Positions 21,802-33,299 of a stretch of DNA of 64,000 nt are shown here, piece after piece. Both the position numbers and the translations under genes were made by a program. Within the stretch, counting starts at the first letter, position 1; every line of letters begins with the position of its first letter. The DNA is from Diphasiastrum complanatum (Eukaryota > Streptophyta > Lycopodiopsida > Lycopodiales > Lycopodiaceae): contig CM055098.1 in assembly GCA_029204225.1 (NCBI GenBank), positions 22,695,367 to 22,759,366 on the forward strand, given 5' to 3'. The notes under the pieces were generated by a model. That model searched no databases, was not told the DNA's origin, and was given only the letters and a program-made list of their open reading frames with translations.

Positions 21802-22732
21802 ATCCCCCTTAGTAAGCTCAACCTCGCCCCAAGGCCTCGGCCCTGCACCGGCATCGTGTCAACACGAGATCAAACCTGCAACAAAAACAAGCAAACAACC
21901 GTTCAGTAGAAGAAAACACACTGCATTGAAATACATTACCAACCTAAAACAGAGCTGAACGCATCCGAGCACGCGTCACATTGATTCTAGTAAGATCATA
22001 GCAAGTGCCAAAAAACACACGAGACAGGGCGAGGGATAGAATAATTCCAGTGTGAGCGAAAACCTAGCGTGGGAGTCCTTGCAGGCGTCTAGGAGTCCAG
22101 TGCAGGCCTAAACCACGCTACTGGCAGATGCTTGCACGATGCTCTAACCCTAAACCTAAAAAATATGGAATTAGGACATGAAAATTGAAATTTGTGCTAC
22201 GGACGTGAACGGGCAGAACGGAGGTCATAGGAGTCTCTGCGGGCATGTGGAAATGCATTCTAGGCTCAGACATCACCTGAATCGGTTGCCCAGAAGTCAT
22301 TTTCTAAAAATGGCAAAAAAAACAAGCATTTGGATTGTGGTGCTCAAATCTCGCAAGGCGTGCCGTAATGGTTGAAACTGACCCCGTAGGAATCACCGTG
22401 GGCATGAAGAAAGGTGGTCTAGAGCCAAACTACGCTTGATTTGGTTTCAACACTTGCAAAAGAACAAGCCTACACTTACCAAAAATCGAAAACTGATCGT
22501 TTAGATTTGCGCGAAGCTCAGACCCCCCTGGCACCGTGCACACCACCTCCGTATCACCAAGTAGATGCCTTCCGACTATGCACACGCCTCGAGCTCAAAA
22601 CATACCTCCTCCACGGCTGGCGCGATTCTGGCCGTGAAGAGGTGCAAAAATTTTTTAATATACCGTTTTTTTTTTAAATGAGATTCTGGGAGGAGAAACG
22701 CGGTTTCCGAAACGCGATTCTGTGCAACTATG

Positions 22733-23252
22733 GTTTGTTCAGACCCTTGTAATCTACAAATGGCCGGAAACTCCCATCTTTCTTACTCTTAAGAAGGACA
22801 GGTGCTCCCCATGGAGATTTACTTGGTCTTATGTGTCCCATCCTAAGATACTCCTTGACCTGCCTAGCCACTTCCTCCTCTTCCTTCTGACTAAATCGAT
22901 ATGGTTGTCTGAAGCTAGGACGGCTATCGGGCAAAAGATCTATCTTATGATCCACCGACCAAGCGGGTGGTAGTCCATAAGGTAGTTGCTTCGGAAAAAC
23001 TTCACTAAACTCTTGCTTTAAATCTTGCAAAAGTTGTTGTTCCTGATGCGAATTTTCGGTGTTAAAACATGAAAACACATTCACATCCCCAACATCACAA
23101 TGCATACGAGATTTCAAAAGCAAGTGAAAGAGTTCATACTCAGAATCATGAAGTTTCTCAATTAATTCAGCCGAGGAAATCATCGGCGATGGAAGTACAT
23201 CGGTCTCTCCAAAAATAGAGACAATCTGATCAAACTTATCTTTAAATACCAT
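22733..23252 (-). pseudogene. Gypsy C linker and RT N-terminus
   Basis: The frame carries FSEVFPKQLPYGLPPAWSVD, HKIDLLPDSRPSFRQPYRFS, VARQVKEYLRMGHIRPSKSP and WGAPVLLKSKKDGSFRPFVD, the standard beginning of chromovirus-like gypsy RT. It is in a different frame from the protease segment just before it and ends with the hAT insertion, so neither the YxDD motif nor RNase H remains. Confidence 0.88.
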
Positions 23253-23979
23253 AGAATGATTTATTAAAATCTATCTCTAAAGAGTCTGATTTGCCAAAAA
23301 ACCATTCATAGCCCAAAATTACATCAGTCCGGTCCAAATTCATGACATGGAAATCCAACGGCTCAACATAGTCCTGCATGCGAAGCTCTAAGTTCGAGAC
23401 TTTGACATCCCAAATCTCAATGTCCGACCCTGAGGCAAGACGGATCACGTAACGGTGATCACTGGCCATAGTGGGCACTCGGAGGTTCTGCACAAGTCAA
23501 GCATTCAAAAAATTGTGAGTACTACCTGAATCAAATAGCACATTCACGTCTTTTCCTAAAATACTGCCTCTCACACAAAACAATTCATTAGGCTTGAAAG
23601 AGAGTGCACTAAAGGTACAAGTACAATCACAATTATTCAACAAATTGACTTCCAATTTACCTGCCGGTAAATCCACAGTCATGGAACTTGACGACTTTGC
23701 TTTCCGTTCGGGGCACTATTTGGCACGGTGCCCGGGTTTATTGCAGAGGAAACACAGATTCTGTTTAAGCGCCGTTAACCGTGCTTTGTCTTTGACCACC
23801 AATTTTTTCTTATTCTTCTTCTTCTTTGCCTGTTGGTACGCTTCTGCTTCCAGCTCGTCAAAAAACTGCTTTTTACGCTTGTTAGATTTTTCTTGCTTGG
23901 GTTTCGGGGCCATTTGGCCGTGCAAGCTTTTTCGTGATGCAACAACTGTACTATCATAGGCTTGCCACACGGATAGCAT
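23242..23979 (-). pseudogene. Gypsy C zinc knuckle and protease
   Basis: A single frame interrupted by TAG at 23716 and TGA at 23497 encodes a lysine-rich segment, the CCHC knuckle CFLCNKPGHRAK*C (stop inside the motif) and an aspartic protease with LFDSGSTHNFL as active site. ELRMQDYVEPLDFHVMNLDR and TDVILGYEWF follow, matching the second conserved protease strand. It is one frame off from gag and one off from RT. Confidence 0.85.
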
Positions 23980-24658
23980 CCTCTAGTGAGTTAAGGATAT
24001 TACGTTTGCATTCATTTTGATAGTCAGCAGGCAGTCCGGCAATAAATTGCCATTGTGCTAACTTACGATCAAATAGCGGCACGTTGGCCAAAGAATCCAA
24101 GAACTCTTGGACATAACCGTCCAGTTCTCGGCTGCCCATTTTGCAGTTGATAAACCGAATATACAACTCGGAATCGTCAATCGTGACAAAAGCTTTCCGG
24201 AATTCCGCAAGGAATCTAGCCCAAGTCACTGTTTTCGTGGAAAGTTCCCTCCACCAAGAAGAGGCTTTGCCTTCTAGAAACAATAGAACCGATGATATTC
24301 GTTTATCCTTTGGGACGTTGTGCAAGCTAAAATAGCTTGTCCAACGGTTTATCCAGTCTTCAACAACTTCTGGGCGTTTAAACTTTTTATCGCCAGAAAA
24401 TATTTCCGGTTGGTAGCCCAAGTTATTAGAGTTAATAGCTTGCAGTTGATTAAATAGATTTTGCATTTGTTTATCCCGTTGTTTATTGCTCTGATGAAGT
24501 TCTAAAACTGCCTTGCCTAAGGTTTGCAACAGTTCTGAGTCTAGGGTGTCATCACTGTCGGGTGAGGCCGGCTGAATTTCCGTATTTCCCCCATCACTTC
24601 CTGGTGATGCCGGGTGAATCTCGATAGCACCCCCCTCAAAAATTTCATCAGTATCCAT
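23954..24658 (-). CDS. Gypsy C gag
   Basis: The 234-residue open frame starts MDTDEIFEGGAIEIHPASPG and holds a retrotransposon gag domain: RPEVVEDWINRWTSYFSLHN, VLLFLEGKASSWWREL and WARFLAEFRKAF, ending with RNILNSLEDAIRVASL. The SWW and FRKAF blocks are characteristic of chromovirus-like Ty3/gypsy capsid proteins. The frame is intact up to the shift near 23960, where the nucleocapsid part continues in another frame. Confidence 0.85.
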   Translation of the reverse strand: MDTDEIFEGGAIEIHPASPGSDGGNTEIQPASPDSDDTLDSELLQTLGKAVLELHQSNKQRDKQMQNLFNQLQAINSNNLGYQPEIFSGDKKFKRPEVVEDWINRWTSYFSLHNVPKDKRISSVLLFLEGKASSWWRELSTKTVTWARFLAEFRKAFVTIDDSELYIRFINCKMGSRELDGYVQEFLDSLANVPLFDRKLAQWQFIAGLPADYQNECKRNILNSLEDAIRVASL

Positions 24659-25162
24659 TTGCTTGCCAACTGAAAATTAAAAAAATTTCGTTCAGTTAAC
24701 ACATTCACTACGAGTATAATAGTTACTGAACCAAGCAATGTCTACAAAAACCAATTTACAGACCACGTGCTTTTATTTTCAAATTATACCAATGAATCGG
24801 CAAATGGGTTCAAAGCAATAAAAAACCGGAATTAACCGTCAATGCAACGTAAATCACTTAACAACTATTAGCTCATATAACAACTACAAAATTAAAAATA
24901 TGTTCCAAAAGACTGAAAAACCCACTACGAGAAAGAAATCCACAAGTTAAAAAAACTCCCAATGTAAAAAATGGCCTCTCCCAACCCCACCTTACCTACC
25001 ACTAAGCATGCAAAACTACAAGTTTTTGAAAATAACTTGAGTTTCAGGGGGCCACCTCCCCCCCCCCCCACCTTTATCTCCTCTCCTCGGGCTCTTACAC
25101 CACGGCCTTCCTCTGCCAGCTCGTACAGAATGCAAGAGTGAGGAATCCGCACGCGCGCGCGC

Positions 25163-25215
<53 letters not shown>

Positions 25216-26160
25216 GGGTGAGAGATGGTGGATCAGCGCCCACCCTCCCCACCATTACAGGATTTCAATGCAGGTTTATGGGCATTTTGGGAGGACGGCT
25301 GCCCACAGATTTTACAGCACATTTCTAGGGGTTTTTTTCACAGTTTTTCAAGCTTTAAATGCAGGAAGCACCAAGGCACAAAGCATCTGCTGTTTTTTGC
25401 AGATTACTTTGCCTTCACAGCGTTTTACAGATTGTTTTTACTTATATACACTAGTTTTAAGCATAAGCAAAGTTTCTATCCAAGATTTGCAGGGTTTGCC
25501 CTCACTGTGCTTGAAAAACAGCTGTTATGCTGCCAAATTTTCTAGAAAACCTAGTTTTGCAGGCTATTACAACTTCTTTATCAGATAGTCATCATATCTG
25601 AACCCAACCATCCTCCAGAACGGCTTTACAGGCTCCAAACCCTGCAAACAAACCGTTAGTTTGCTCGAAAATGAAGCATAACCCTGCGATTCACAGTAAG
25701 CAGCCTTGCAATCCTGTCAAACATCACCAACAGCCAACCGGTTAGAGTATTTTTGCTTCTATACCAGCCTATTTCCACCGTTTTAAAACCAAACCGGCTT
25801 CCAAACAGGTAATAGACAGCATTCAAAATACAATAACCGTTCATAAGAAGAATAAGAGACTATAGGAAAAAATCCAGCCAACTGATAAAGTAACTTGTTG
25901 CCTTCACAAAGATGCTAACCACAGAGTAATCGGCAACAATAGAATTGACACAGAATTTCTTCCAAGAAACCACTTCGAAAGCATAAAAACGAACCAATTG
26001 TGAGCCTGGTAGTGCACTTACCACACAATCGATTGCAATTCGAAAATATTTCCAACAGGAAGAAAATCCCACAATTCCACCGTTCGTTGCTTACTCCGTC
26101 GGATTCTCGAGAAAACGTCGAGATTTCCACTCAGCACTTTCAATGGTAAATCCTGCTTAG
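24659..26160 (-). other. Gypsy C untranslated leader
   Basis: Between the primer-binding site and gag lie about 1.5 kb without a coding domain. It contains a long (GA)n tract and a C-run near 25060-25071. Long leaders are common in plant gypsy elements. I see no second LTR or insertion boundary in it. Confidence 0.5.
25165..25214. repeat. (GA)n microsatellite, about 50 bases
   Basis: A GA tract preceded by CGCGCGCGCG at about 25152-25161, within the leader of the gypsy element. Confidence 0.95.
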
Positions 26161-26176
26161 ACTGGCTCTGATACCA
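26161..26176 (-). promoter_or_regulatory. Gypsy C primer-binding site
   Basis: The minus strand reads TGGTATCAGAGCCAGT, complementary to the 3' end of initiator tRNA-Met, directly inside the LTR. Confidence 0.88.
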
Positions 26177-26177
26177 A

Positions 26178-26674
26178 TATAAAGGTCCTCACTACAGGAT
26201 TCAAGCCTAAGCATACCATACAAAGCAACAACACAAGGGAACAGGTGGTGGATAAACCAACCCATCCAAACCTAGATCGAACGGATCTAGCCCCCAAGCT
26301 ATGGATCAATCAGAGTCATGGAAAGAGGAGTCACACCAGCAACATGTAGCTACTAATCACAAAATCAAGCATACACTAGTGAGAGCCCAGCAGGTATACT
26401 TATACCCTCCAAGGCCCATGCACCACTAGTAGTGCACTATGACACCTCACTGGACACCTCTACAGCCTATCTGGGCCACGTCATCCAGTTCCCTAATGAC
26501 TCACTGATAGACCCATACCAACTCCACCACCATGTGTTTAGGCCTACAACCATTAATTATGACCATGTACACATAAGGGCCCCAATCCCCTTATAGTCAC
26601 AATTAACTTACGGGTTGTTGGTCTACCGGTCCCTAGCGTGAACACGCTACCCGAGACCAGTCATGGGCACGACA
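26178..26674 (-). repeat. Gypsy C 5' LTR (single copy in window)
   Basis: About 497 bases between the primer-binding site and the copia fragment. On the minus strand it would begin TGTCGTGCCCATGACTGG and end ...GACCTTTATAT. The outer limit is placed where copia gag homology starts (GAAATGCCCATAC). The partner LTR is not present, so the ends cannot be confirmed by comparison. Confidence 0.6.
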
Positions 26675-27374
26675 GAAATGCCCATACTTGCCGCAATAGT
26701 TGCAGTTGCCCTTCCTCTTGGGTGTAGATGAGGAATTGGTGCTTGACTCCTCTCCAACCTGTAACTTGGACACCTGCTGCTCCAAGCTTTGCTTTGAGTT
26801 CTTCCCTTTACCTTTCCCTTTCTTCTAAAAGTTCTGCTTCTTCTTAGAAGCAAATGCATGTTCTGGGTTATCTTCCCTTTGAATCTTTTCATCTCCTCCT
26901 ATAAAAGAAGACCACATAGCTCCCCAAAGGTTGGGAGTTTCTCCCTAGTAGAAAGGGACATCACATAGTCTTGATAGTTGACTGACAAATTGTTCAAGAC
27001 TATGGGTACAATACTCTTGTCACTTACTATCTCTCCCACTGAAGCAAGCTGGTCCATAAGGTCTTTGACCTTTGTGATGTGATCACCAATTGTTGCACCT
27101 ACTTCCATCTTGAGAGTATGTAACCTGTTCTGCAAATAAACAAGCCTGGCTGAATCCACTGTCTCAAACATGGACTCATAATAGTCCAAGCTTCCACTGC
27201 ATCCTTTGCATTGCAAATGTGAGGAATAATGTTGTCTTTGACAGAAAGATTGATCATCCTATGAGCCTTCTGTCTCCTACTTATATAGTCCTTCAATTCA
27301 TGTTCATATGTTGGTACATGCTCTCTACCTGCCATGAACTCCCAGCAATTCCTATCCATCAAGATGTTAGCCAT
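26675..27374 (-). pseudogene. Copia gag remnant
   Basis: Pieces in three frames match copia A gag: NILMDRNCWEFMAGREHVPT, INLSVKDNIIPHICNAKDAV, DSARLVYLQNRLHTLKMEVG and VPIVLNNLSVNYQDYVMSLS, then a lysine-rich stretch before the zinc knuckle at the left edge. The first methionine codon of gag and its next residues are lost, and at least two frame changes are present. Confidence 0.87.
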
Positions 27375-28109
27375 CTTGAGCTTGGTATGGCGTTACTAGC
27401 ACAAGCACTTGGTCCCACGGATCAGAAACCAGAAGCCCCTATAGAAAGTACGCCCTACTTTTGTGTAAGCTCCTCCAAAAAGAATCCCCAAAACTCAGCC
27501 AGAATTAGAAAGCTTTTGGATCATCCCACTCTCCTTGCCAACAGCTCTCCAACACTCTCCACCACTCTCCACTCTCCAACAGTGCAAGACTCAACCTGGT
27601 CTGACTCCTGTAGATCAAAAGCGCCTCCTACAAGATTGAGGTGCTTGTGGAAGATGAGAATCTTCACAAAAATCTGAGCACTGAAGTTTCTCTCACTCAC
27701 AGACTCACAGGCTGGACAACCTGCTCTAATACCATGATGAATTGCAAGACCTAGCTATGGAGTATCTTAACTTCAAGAAAGCTTGAGAAACTTAGCTATC
27801 GAAAATATCACATACAAAAAGAATTGCATAAGCACCTCTTAGAAGAGAAAATGAATTGCTAGAGAGAGAGGAGGGTATGGGTCCCCCAAATCCTTTGCGA
27901 GGCAAACACCTCAAGTACATGCATGGAAATTCTAGGTGTCAACCATATGAGTGAGCTACTTGGCCAAGTGGGCCACTTGCACTAATTAACTCAACTTACA
28001 AAAGGGGGGTCTCATGTATTTAATTAATAACATGCCCCATGAGTTATGTACAGCTTACAACATCATTAGTGCTTAGCCAAAGGGGTAAAATAGGCATTAC
28101 TCTTCAACA
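26675..28109 (-). mobile_element. Truncated copia element of the copia A family
   Basis: Reading leftward it has a 375-bp LTR (27735-28109), primer-binding site TGGTATTAGAGC (27723-27734, one change), leader and gag up to the zinc knuckle, where it stops at the gypsy LTR. Sequence and layout follow copia A closely, but with frameshifts and small deletions, for example in KSMFETVD where codons are lost. It is therefore an older relative. The missing pol part may be represented by the RNase H piece at 14299-14675. Confidence 0.88.
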
Positions 28110-30776
28110 CCAACATCATCACCAACAATAATAATCAAATAAAGGTTACCTATTTGCATTCACAAAATCATTTCATTTATGCTTTTAGCATTGTCGTGAT
28201 AGTGGTAAGCTATTGTGATATTTGCTAAAAGCTGAGGTGTCTCTCCTAGGTGACTCTAAGCATTATTATGAAATTTGATTCGAAGTTCAATCATTGAGGT
28301 AAGAAAAGGAAATGCTAATCACTATGCTAATTTACTTTGCATCCAATATTAAACAATCACATTTTTTAATCAAGAAATTTGTGGCAATGCCTTTGTGTAG
28401 TAGCACAATGTTTTTAATTTATTTTATTTTTATTTTTATTTTTTTTGGGGGGGGGTGGGGCGGGGGGGGTGTATTTCTAGCTTTCCATTATGGCAAAAAC
28501 AAGTGCTTTTTGAGTGTTTAGGCAATGTAAATTATAATTAATCAACAATCAATCTCATTCGGTCAAAATAGACCACAATTAAGTCCTCAACTAGCTCAAT
28601 CTGTTGGAAATGGGCAACCACAAATCAAACACGAAATGGGGTTTCCAAATTGCACTACATCTAACAAAAATGACATAGGAGTTCTAGGTAGTTTACAGGA
28701 ATACAAATTTGCCTCAAAACCCTAAATGAGTGAGCTACTTTTAAATTAGACTGAATATGTAGATTCTTGGGTTTCATTTTGCTTCGGAGGTGCTAGAGAA
28801 TCTGCTCTTTTATCTTCATCTTTTTGTAATGTTGGAGCAAGCTTCTCAAACTTTTAGAGGTTCAAGTGCATATGCTACATTTAGGCAATAGGACACTTTT
28901 GAAAAATTAATCGATTTCAATTTGGATGCCCAAAACATAGGGAGTTGGAATTTTATCCCCCAAAACTTTATCTTTTCATTTGCAATGTTCTCTTGTTTTG
29001 AGGTTGGTTCTGTTTCTAAACACAACTACTTGAACCTGACTTCTCTTTGATTTATATTGTTGAATAATAGATTTGACAATTTATTTGCTACTTTCACCTA
29101 TGGATACAAAGTGTCAATATTTTGAAGCAATAGGACATGCTCGTCAGCTTGAGCCTTGTATTCATTCTTCTAATTGTAATCTTGCACTCTTTTGGGATAG
29201 ATTGTAGGCCATTCAGCCCACTAGTGACTTCATTATTAACCTTGTTCATACTTGATACGTTTACTCTTGATCCAAATCTTCAGAAAGTATAACTAATAAG
29301 GTCTAGCACCTCTGAAACATGTACATAAAAGCTAGAAGCTGTCGTGCCCTATTCCTCTATGTTCTAGAGTCATAATAAGACTCTAGGTAGGTTTCAAAAG
29401 TGCTCTACTACTACCCAAGTTGCAATCGCATTCACCAACAATAAAAGCAAAGTAAAAAATATTATCGAATCATTATGACTCTCCAACTGAGATACTAAGA
29501 ACAACAGTATTAAGTAATTGCATGCCTTTCAAGCCCTCCTACAAAAGAACCCGATCTTTGAGTTCCACTTCAAAAAAACCTAAGAGTCTCTCATTGTCAA
29601 AACCATCAAATGAGCATCGCCTAGGGGTATTTATGGTTTCAGATTAAGGTGCCCACCAATAGAGCTCCTCCTAAAAATCTCCAAACCCAAACACAACTAA
29701 CAGGATTTCAGAGGTTAAAATGTAATCAGAAAGGCCCCAACATCTTAATAGATTTGAATTACATGCACTATAATATCATCAAATCCTCAACTAGGTTATG
29801 TCTATTATACATAGATCTCTTAAGCCTAGGAAAATAAGAGGTTAGACGTACTTTTCAAACCTAGCCAATTCCGGCTTACAAGCCACACCAATAAATTTCA
29901 TGCCCTATAATATTCAAGATTGAAGGTAAACACAAAAAGATAATGTTTTCTAACCTATTCTCAAGGAATACATTTTTCCCTTTAGTGGATTATTCTACCT
30001 CTATGGCTTCAATTATGTTTGCTACGTCATCTACTTTTAGTACATCAATGCTTATCAACGCATTAGAATATCCGATGTAAGCTTTGTAGGCCCAAAAGGA
30101 GCTATTAGCCTCAAGAACAAGGTGGTTCCCTCTTTAGGCCCTCCAGAAAAATTTAAATAAGGATAATAGGCCAACAAGGGCCCAATGTAGATTCAATAGG
30201 ACTTAACAAGGGCTAACTACTTTCAAGATAGTTATGTTTAGTTAAGTTAGGAGATTGTCTATAAGCAGGCAAGAGACACCATTTTCAAGGATCTTTAGGC
30301 TCATTTGCAAATGAGAGAGCTTAGCCTCCTCTTTGTGAATGTGAGCCATGAGAATAGAGCTTGCTAGGTCTCATGTGCCCAATCCACATGAACCCCATCC
30401 CATTTTGTACTTGATTTGCTTCCATCCCTTTCGATTCTAATGATGATTCCTTTGAGCTCTATTTGTACTTTGCATTTTATGGCTATATCACCAAGAATGT
30501 TTTGTTGTTTTCTTGATCTTGGCTTTAGTTGCATTACCATGGGTATTGATTGGGTTTGGCACATGACATGCTAGGTACTTTCTAGAGTAGTACTATGCTT
30601 ATTGAGCTAGTTGGGTCACAGACAGGAGTACTACAATTTACTACTCACTGCAAGTTTGTAAGTGGAAAGATATAAAATATTGTGGAATTTTTCAAAAATA
30701 AAAAGTACAATCAATGTTCATGATCCTAGATAACATCACTTAAAAGCATATTTAGAAAAAATGGTGGAAAGACACA
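28110..30776. other. AT-rich intergenic DNA
   Basis: No coding domain is seen. Homopolymer T and G runs occupy 28431-28471. The part at about 30230-30560 has an LTR-like look (a direct run of short T-rich phrases and TCTATAAGCAGGC) but no partner copy or primer-binding site was found. Confidence 0.4.
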
Positions 30777-31339
30777 TTAAGGTCGAGACAATTGTGTTCT
30801 TTGAATGCATACTTGGTCTGTTGCCCTCGAGCTTATGCTTCCAGCGCGAGCTCGAATTCTTCCAGGTGTACCAGGAGTGGAAGTCAACATGCCTTCAGCT
30901 GGTACTTTCTTTTCCAAAGCAGGAGAAGCTGAACCTGTTCTATTAGCAATTCTTGTTTGTTGTAATTGAGGATGCAATGGAGAGCGAGTATGACTACTAT
31001 GGCTAGATGTGTCTCTACTTTTCTCGCTGCCATTCTCCTGCTTTGCTGCCATAAGGAAGGTTTTCCGAAAAAGCTCCCAAGCTGTTTTTAGGGGTGCACC
31101 ATCAGAGCCTTGCTTAAAAAATTTAGCCTACAGTATTAAGCCGGCTCTGCAATACACCATTTTGTAGGGGAATCACAGAGTGCAAACACTCTGTTCTTGG
31201 TATGATTAATCCTTTTTCCAGTCTCGAAATTATTCTGAGACGGTCTACTCTGTGATGAGTGGCAGGATCAGAACCAAACGTACATGGGGAAGCCTTGCAC
31301 AGATCAGAATGTCCAAATGTTCTTCCATATATTGATTTC
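30777..31339 (-). pseudogene. Unidentified host-type exon with one frameshift
   Basis: On the minus strand an exon-like stretch follows an acceptor (TCATTATGCAG). It reads KSIYGRTFGHSDLCKASPC, HHRVDRLRIISRLEKGLIIP and RTECLHSVIPLQNGVLQSRL. After one extra base near 31130 it continues AKFFKQGSDGAPLKTAWELF, RKTFLMAAKQENGSEKSRD and a basic Ser/Pro-rich tail with TPGTPGRIRARAGS. Without the shift it would be about 187 codons ending at 30777. The composition is that of a normal plant protein, not a retroelement, but I do not recognise the family. An alternative to the frameshift is an unusual splice at TGTAG/GCTAAA, but no donor gives a credible intron length. Confidence 0.4.
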
Positions 31340-32164
31340 TGCATAATGAAAGGATTTTTAGAGATACCTCCAAAGGATGGGTTAATCTAGCTTGGTTTCA
31401 AGGAATTCCACAATCTTAAACAAACTCCATACACTAGGAAAAGTGGCTCCAAGGACTCCAGACACACAAAAGTAAATCAGAAGTGAAAATACGATTTAAC
31501 AGGAAACAGAACAAAGATGAATCCATCTCAAAGATCTTAGATAGAGCAAAGAAAAAAAGGTAAAACGAAATGACAAAACAGTGGACCATCAGTTCCCAAC
31601 TTATAAGATCTATTACAAACCACTTGAAACATAGCGAAGGCTGAAATACAAAAAAGATAGCTGATAGTATCTAACATATTGCAACCTTTTCATCATTTCT
31701 CTAAAGAGCAGCCAAATCAAAATTTTATCATTAAACAATATTATCACTAGAAAAATTGACAAAATACTTTGAAAAGGTGAGCTTTGAATTCCAGTCTCTC
31801 TGTTTTTTCCTCTCATCTGTAAATATTAGGTAACAAATCGTGTCTTGCAAGTTTGACAGTAGAACACTTTTTCTTGCAACAGTTACCACAGATCTATCCA
31901 TATGTCTACCTGCTTTTACTTTGGCTGAGGCTTGAGACAAATGAATCAAATCGACATCGTAAGTATATGAAATGCAGTATTTGAGGGTACGGGTACCAAA
32001 TAGCCATTACCTTCTAATTCATCCCATTGATGACTACTTTGCTTTCTACAGAACCAAATTGATTTCCAGATTTCCCATTTTTGTCTTTTCTGAGGACTAG
32101 GTGAAGTTGCTCACCGCTTACTTGTTGGCATCATAGTAGATTTGTTTGCTTTCGTTACCATAAA
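31340..32164. other. Flank of the unidentified exon, possible further exon pieces
   Basis: Minus-strand readings such as DLIHLSQASAKVKAGRHMDR followed by SVVTVARKSVLLSNLQ (about 31845-31950) look protein-like and might be an upstream exon of the same gene. No clear donor supports this. Confidence 0.2.
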
Positions 32165-32169
32165 CCTTT

Positions 32170-32420
32170 TGTCCAAATAAAGAACTCATGGACTTCGGCA
32201 TGCTGTGCTAGTGTGAAATATTTGATTCTTGGAAAGTCACATACGATTTTGGTTATCACAATACAATTAGCTGATATCACTTTCTGTATTTGTAAATCTT
32301 TAAGTAATCTCTTAGCCATATCAAACTCTAAATCAAGCATTGAAATTGTTTCCCAGACTTGATTGAACACTGCAATCATGCTTGTCTCAAATGATGTAGC
32401 AATCTCTTTTGCCATCCTGA
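32170..32420 (-). pseudogene. Highly decayed copia RNase H remnant
   Basis: The minus strand gives AKRLLKDLQIQ and, in another frame, LYCDNQN then LSKNQIFH, which correspond to the copia RNase H order (W-LKRLL-DLQ, L-CDNQ-A, KNPVFH-RTKHIE). Stops and shifts are frequent. Confidence 0.5.
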
Positions 32421-33291
32421 AAGATATCATCGAAATTTAAAACCCTTCAAACACATAAATAGAGTCGGTACTTCCATCATAAAGAGGAATGTTGACTTGC
32501 CAATGTATCCAATTGTGAAAGAAAAACATTTATCAAATAACACATTTCCACCTCTCCTTAAAAAAATTGGCGTGCATAGAAGAAATTTGCTCAATATGAA
32601 GTGCACAATCCATGATATCATGTACTCTCAACTAGCCAACTCCTGTTTGAATTCTAACTAGACAAATCATGTTTAAGATCAGAGATGCATGGTTGGCTAG
32701 AAGACCATCAAATAATATTGCAACAATCTCTTCGATCACATTTCACTTCAGGCATCAAATGCAAAAAATTGCTCATAACCAACTGTAGAGATGTCGTGTG
32801 TTTGGTGGACTCCATATATGATAATGTAGGCATTTAAAATGGTTGGTAAGCAACAATTGTCCAGCATGCATGAGCTTTTCGCCCTTTAAAACACATTGAA
32901 GCAAAGTAGATCTTTTATCCTCAAAGCAAAGTTGCAACGAATTGCGATCTGCTGCAAAAATGATTCAAAATGCACGTTTCAGATCATCAACAATCTGTGA
33001 TTGGCAAAAAAAAGAAATACAATTTTGGGAAAAGGACAAGTAGTTGACATTGTTTTTGCTAGTTTAATTAGCATTTAACATTTACTATAGATAATTTGCC
33101 TAGTCAATCTCCTTAACTAATTAACTACTGCAGCTTGCCTAAAAATTAGATTATTATTGAATCATTCTTTTTATCTATGCTAAATTGGTCCCATGTAAAT
33201 TGGTAAATTCATTGCAGATTTTGGCAGAAGGCGACAAAATTAGTTGAAACTTCTTGTGGCTTCAAGCAAAATAAATAGATATCTCTTATTA
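32421..33291. other. Intergenic DNA without a supported feature
   Basis: AT-rich sequence. I see no coding domain, element end or RNA gene. Confidence 0.4.
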
Positions 33292-33299
33292 CAATGGAG

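Larger units (their letters stand above)
14676..22732 (-). mobile_element. hAT transposon relic, split by a copia insertion
   Basis: About 2.6 kb of minus-strand hAT sequence lies on either side of the copia element at 15378-20799. The 5' end is CATAGTTGCACAG at 22732, reading leftward, and it interrupts a gypsy RT frame. Coding parts follow in the expected order: a BED-type zinc finger (21580-21801), a central region (20806-21240) and the C-terminal dimerisation domain (14953-15290). In-frame stops show that it no longer makes a transposase. The other terminus is not seen, because the left part ends against a copia fragment. A hairpin formed by CCTCCACGGC and GGCCGTGAAGAGG near 22610-22645 is shared with the end at 44.7-44.8 kb. 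Confidence 0.7.
22733..26674 (-). mobile_element. Ty3/gypsy element, 5' part (gypsy C)
   Basis: Reading leftward from about 26674: one LTR, a tRNA-Met primer-binding site, a 1.5-kb leader, gag, zinc knuckle, protease and the first part of RT. It is then cut off at 22732 by the hAT terminus. The base before the hAT end lies in the RT block FVDYKGLN. The rest of RT, RNase H, integrase and the 3' LTR are absent from this window. Its right edge abuts a copia gag fragment, which I interpret as the site it inserted into. Confidence 0.8.
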
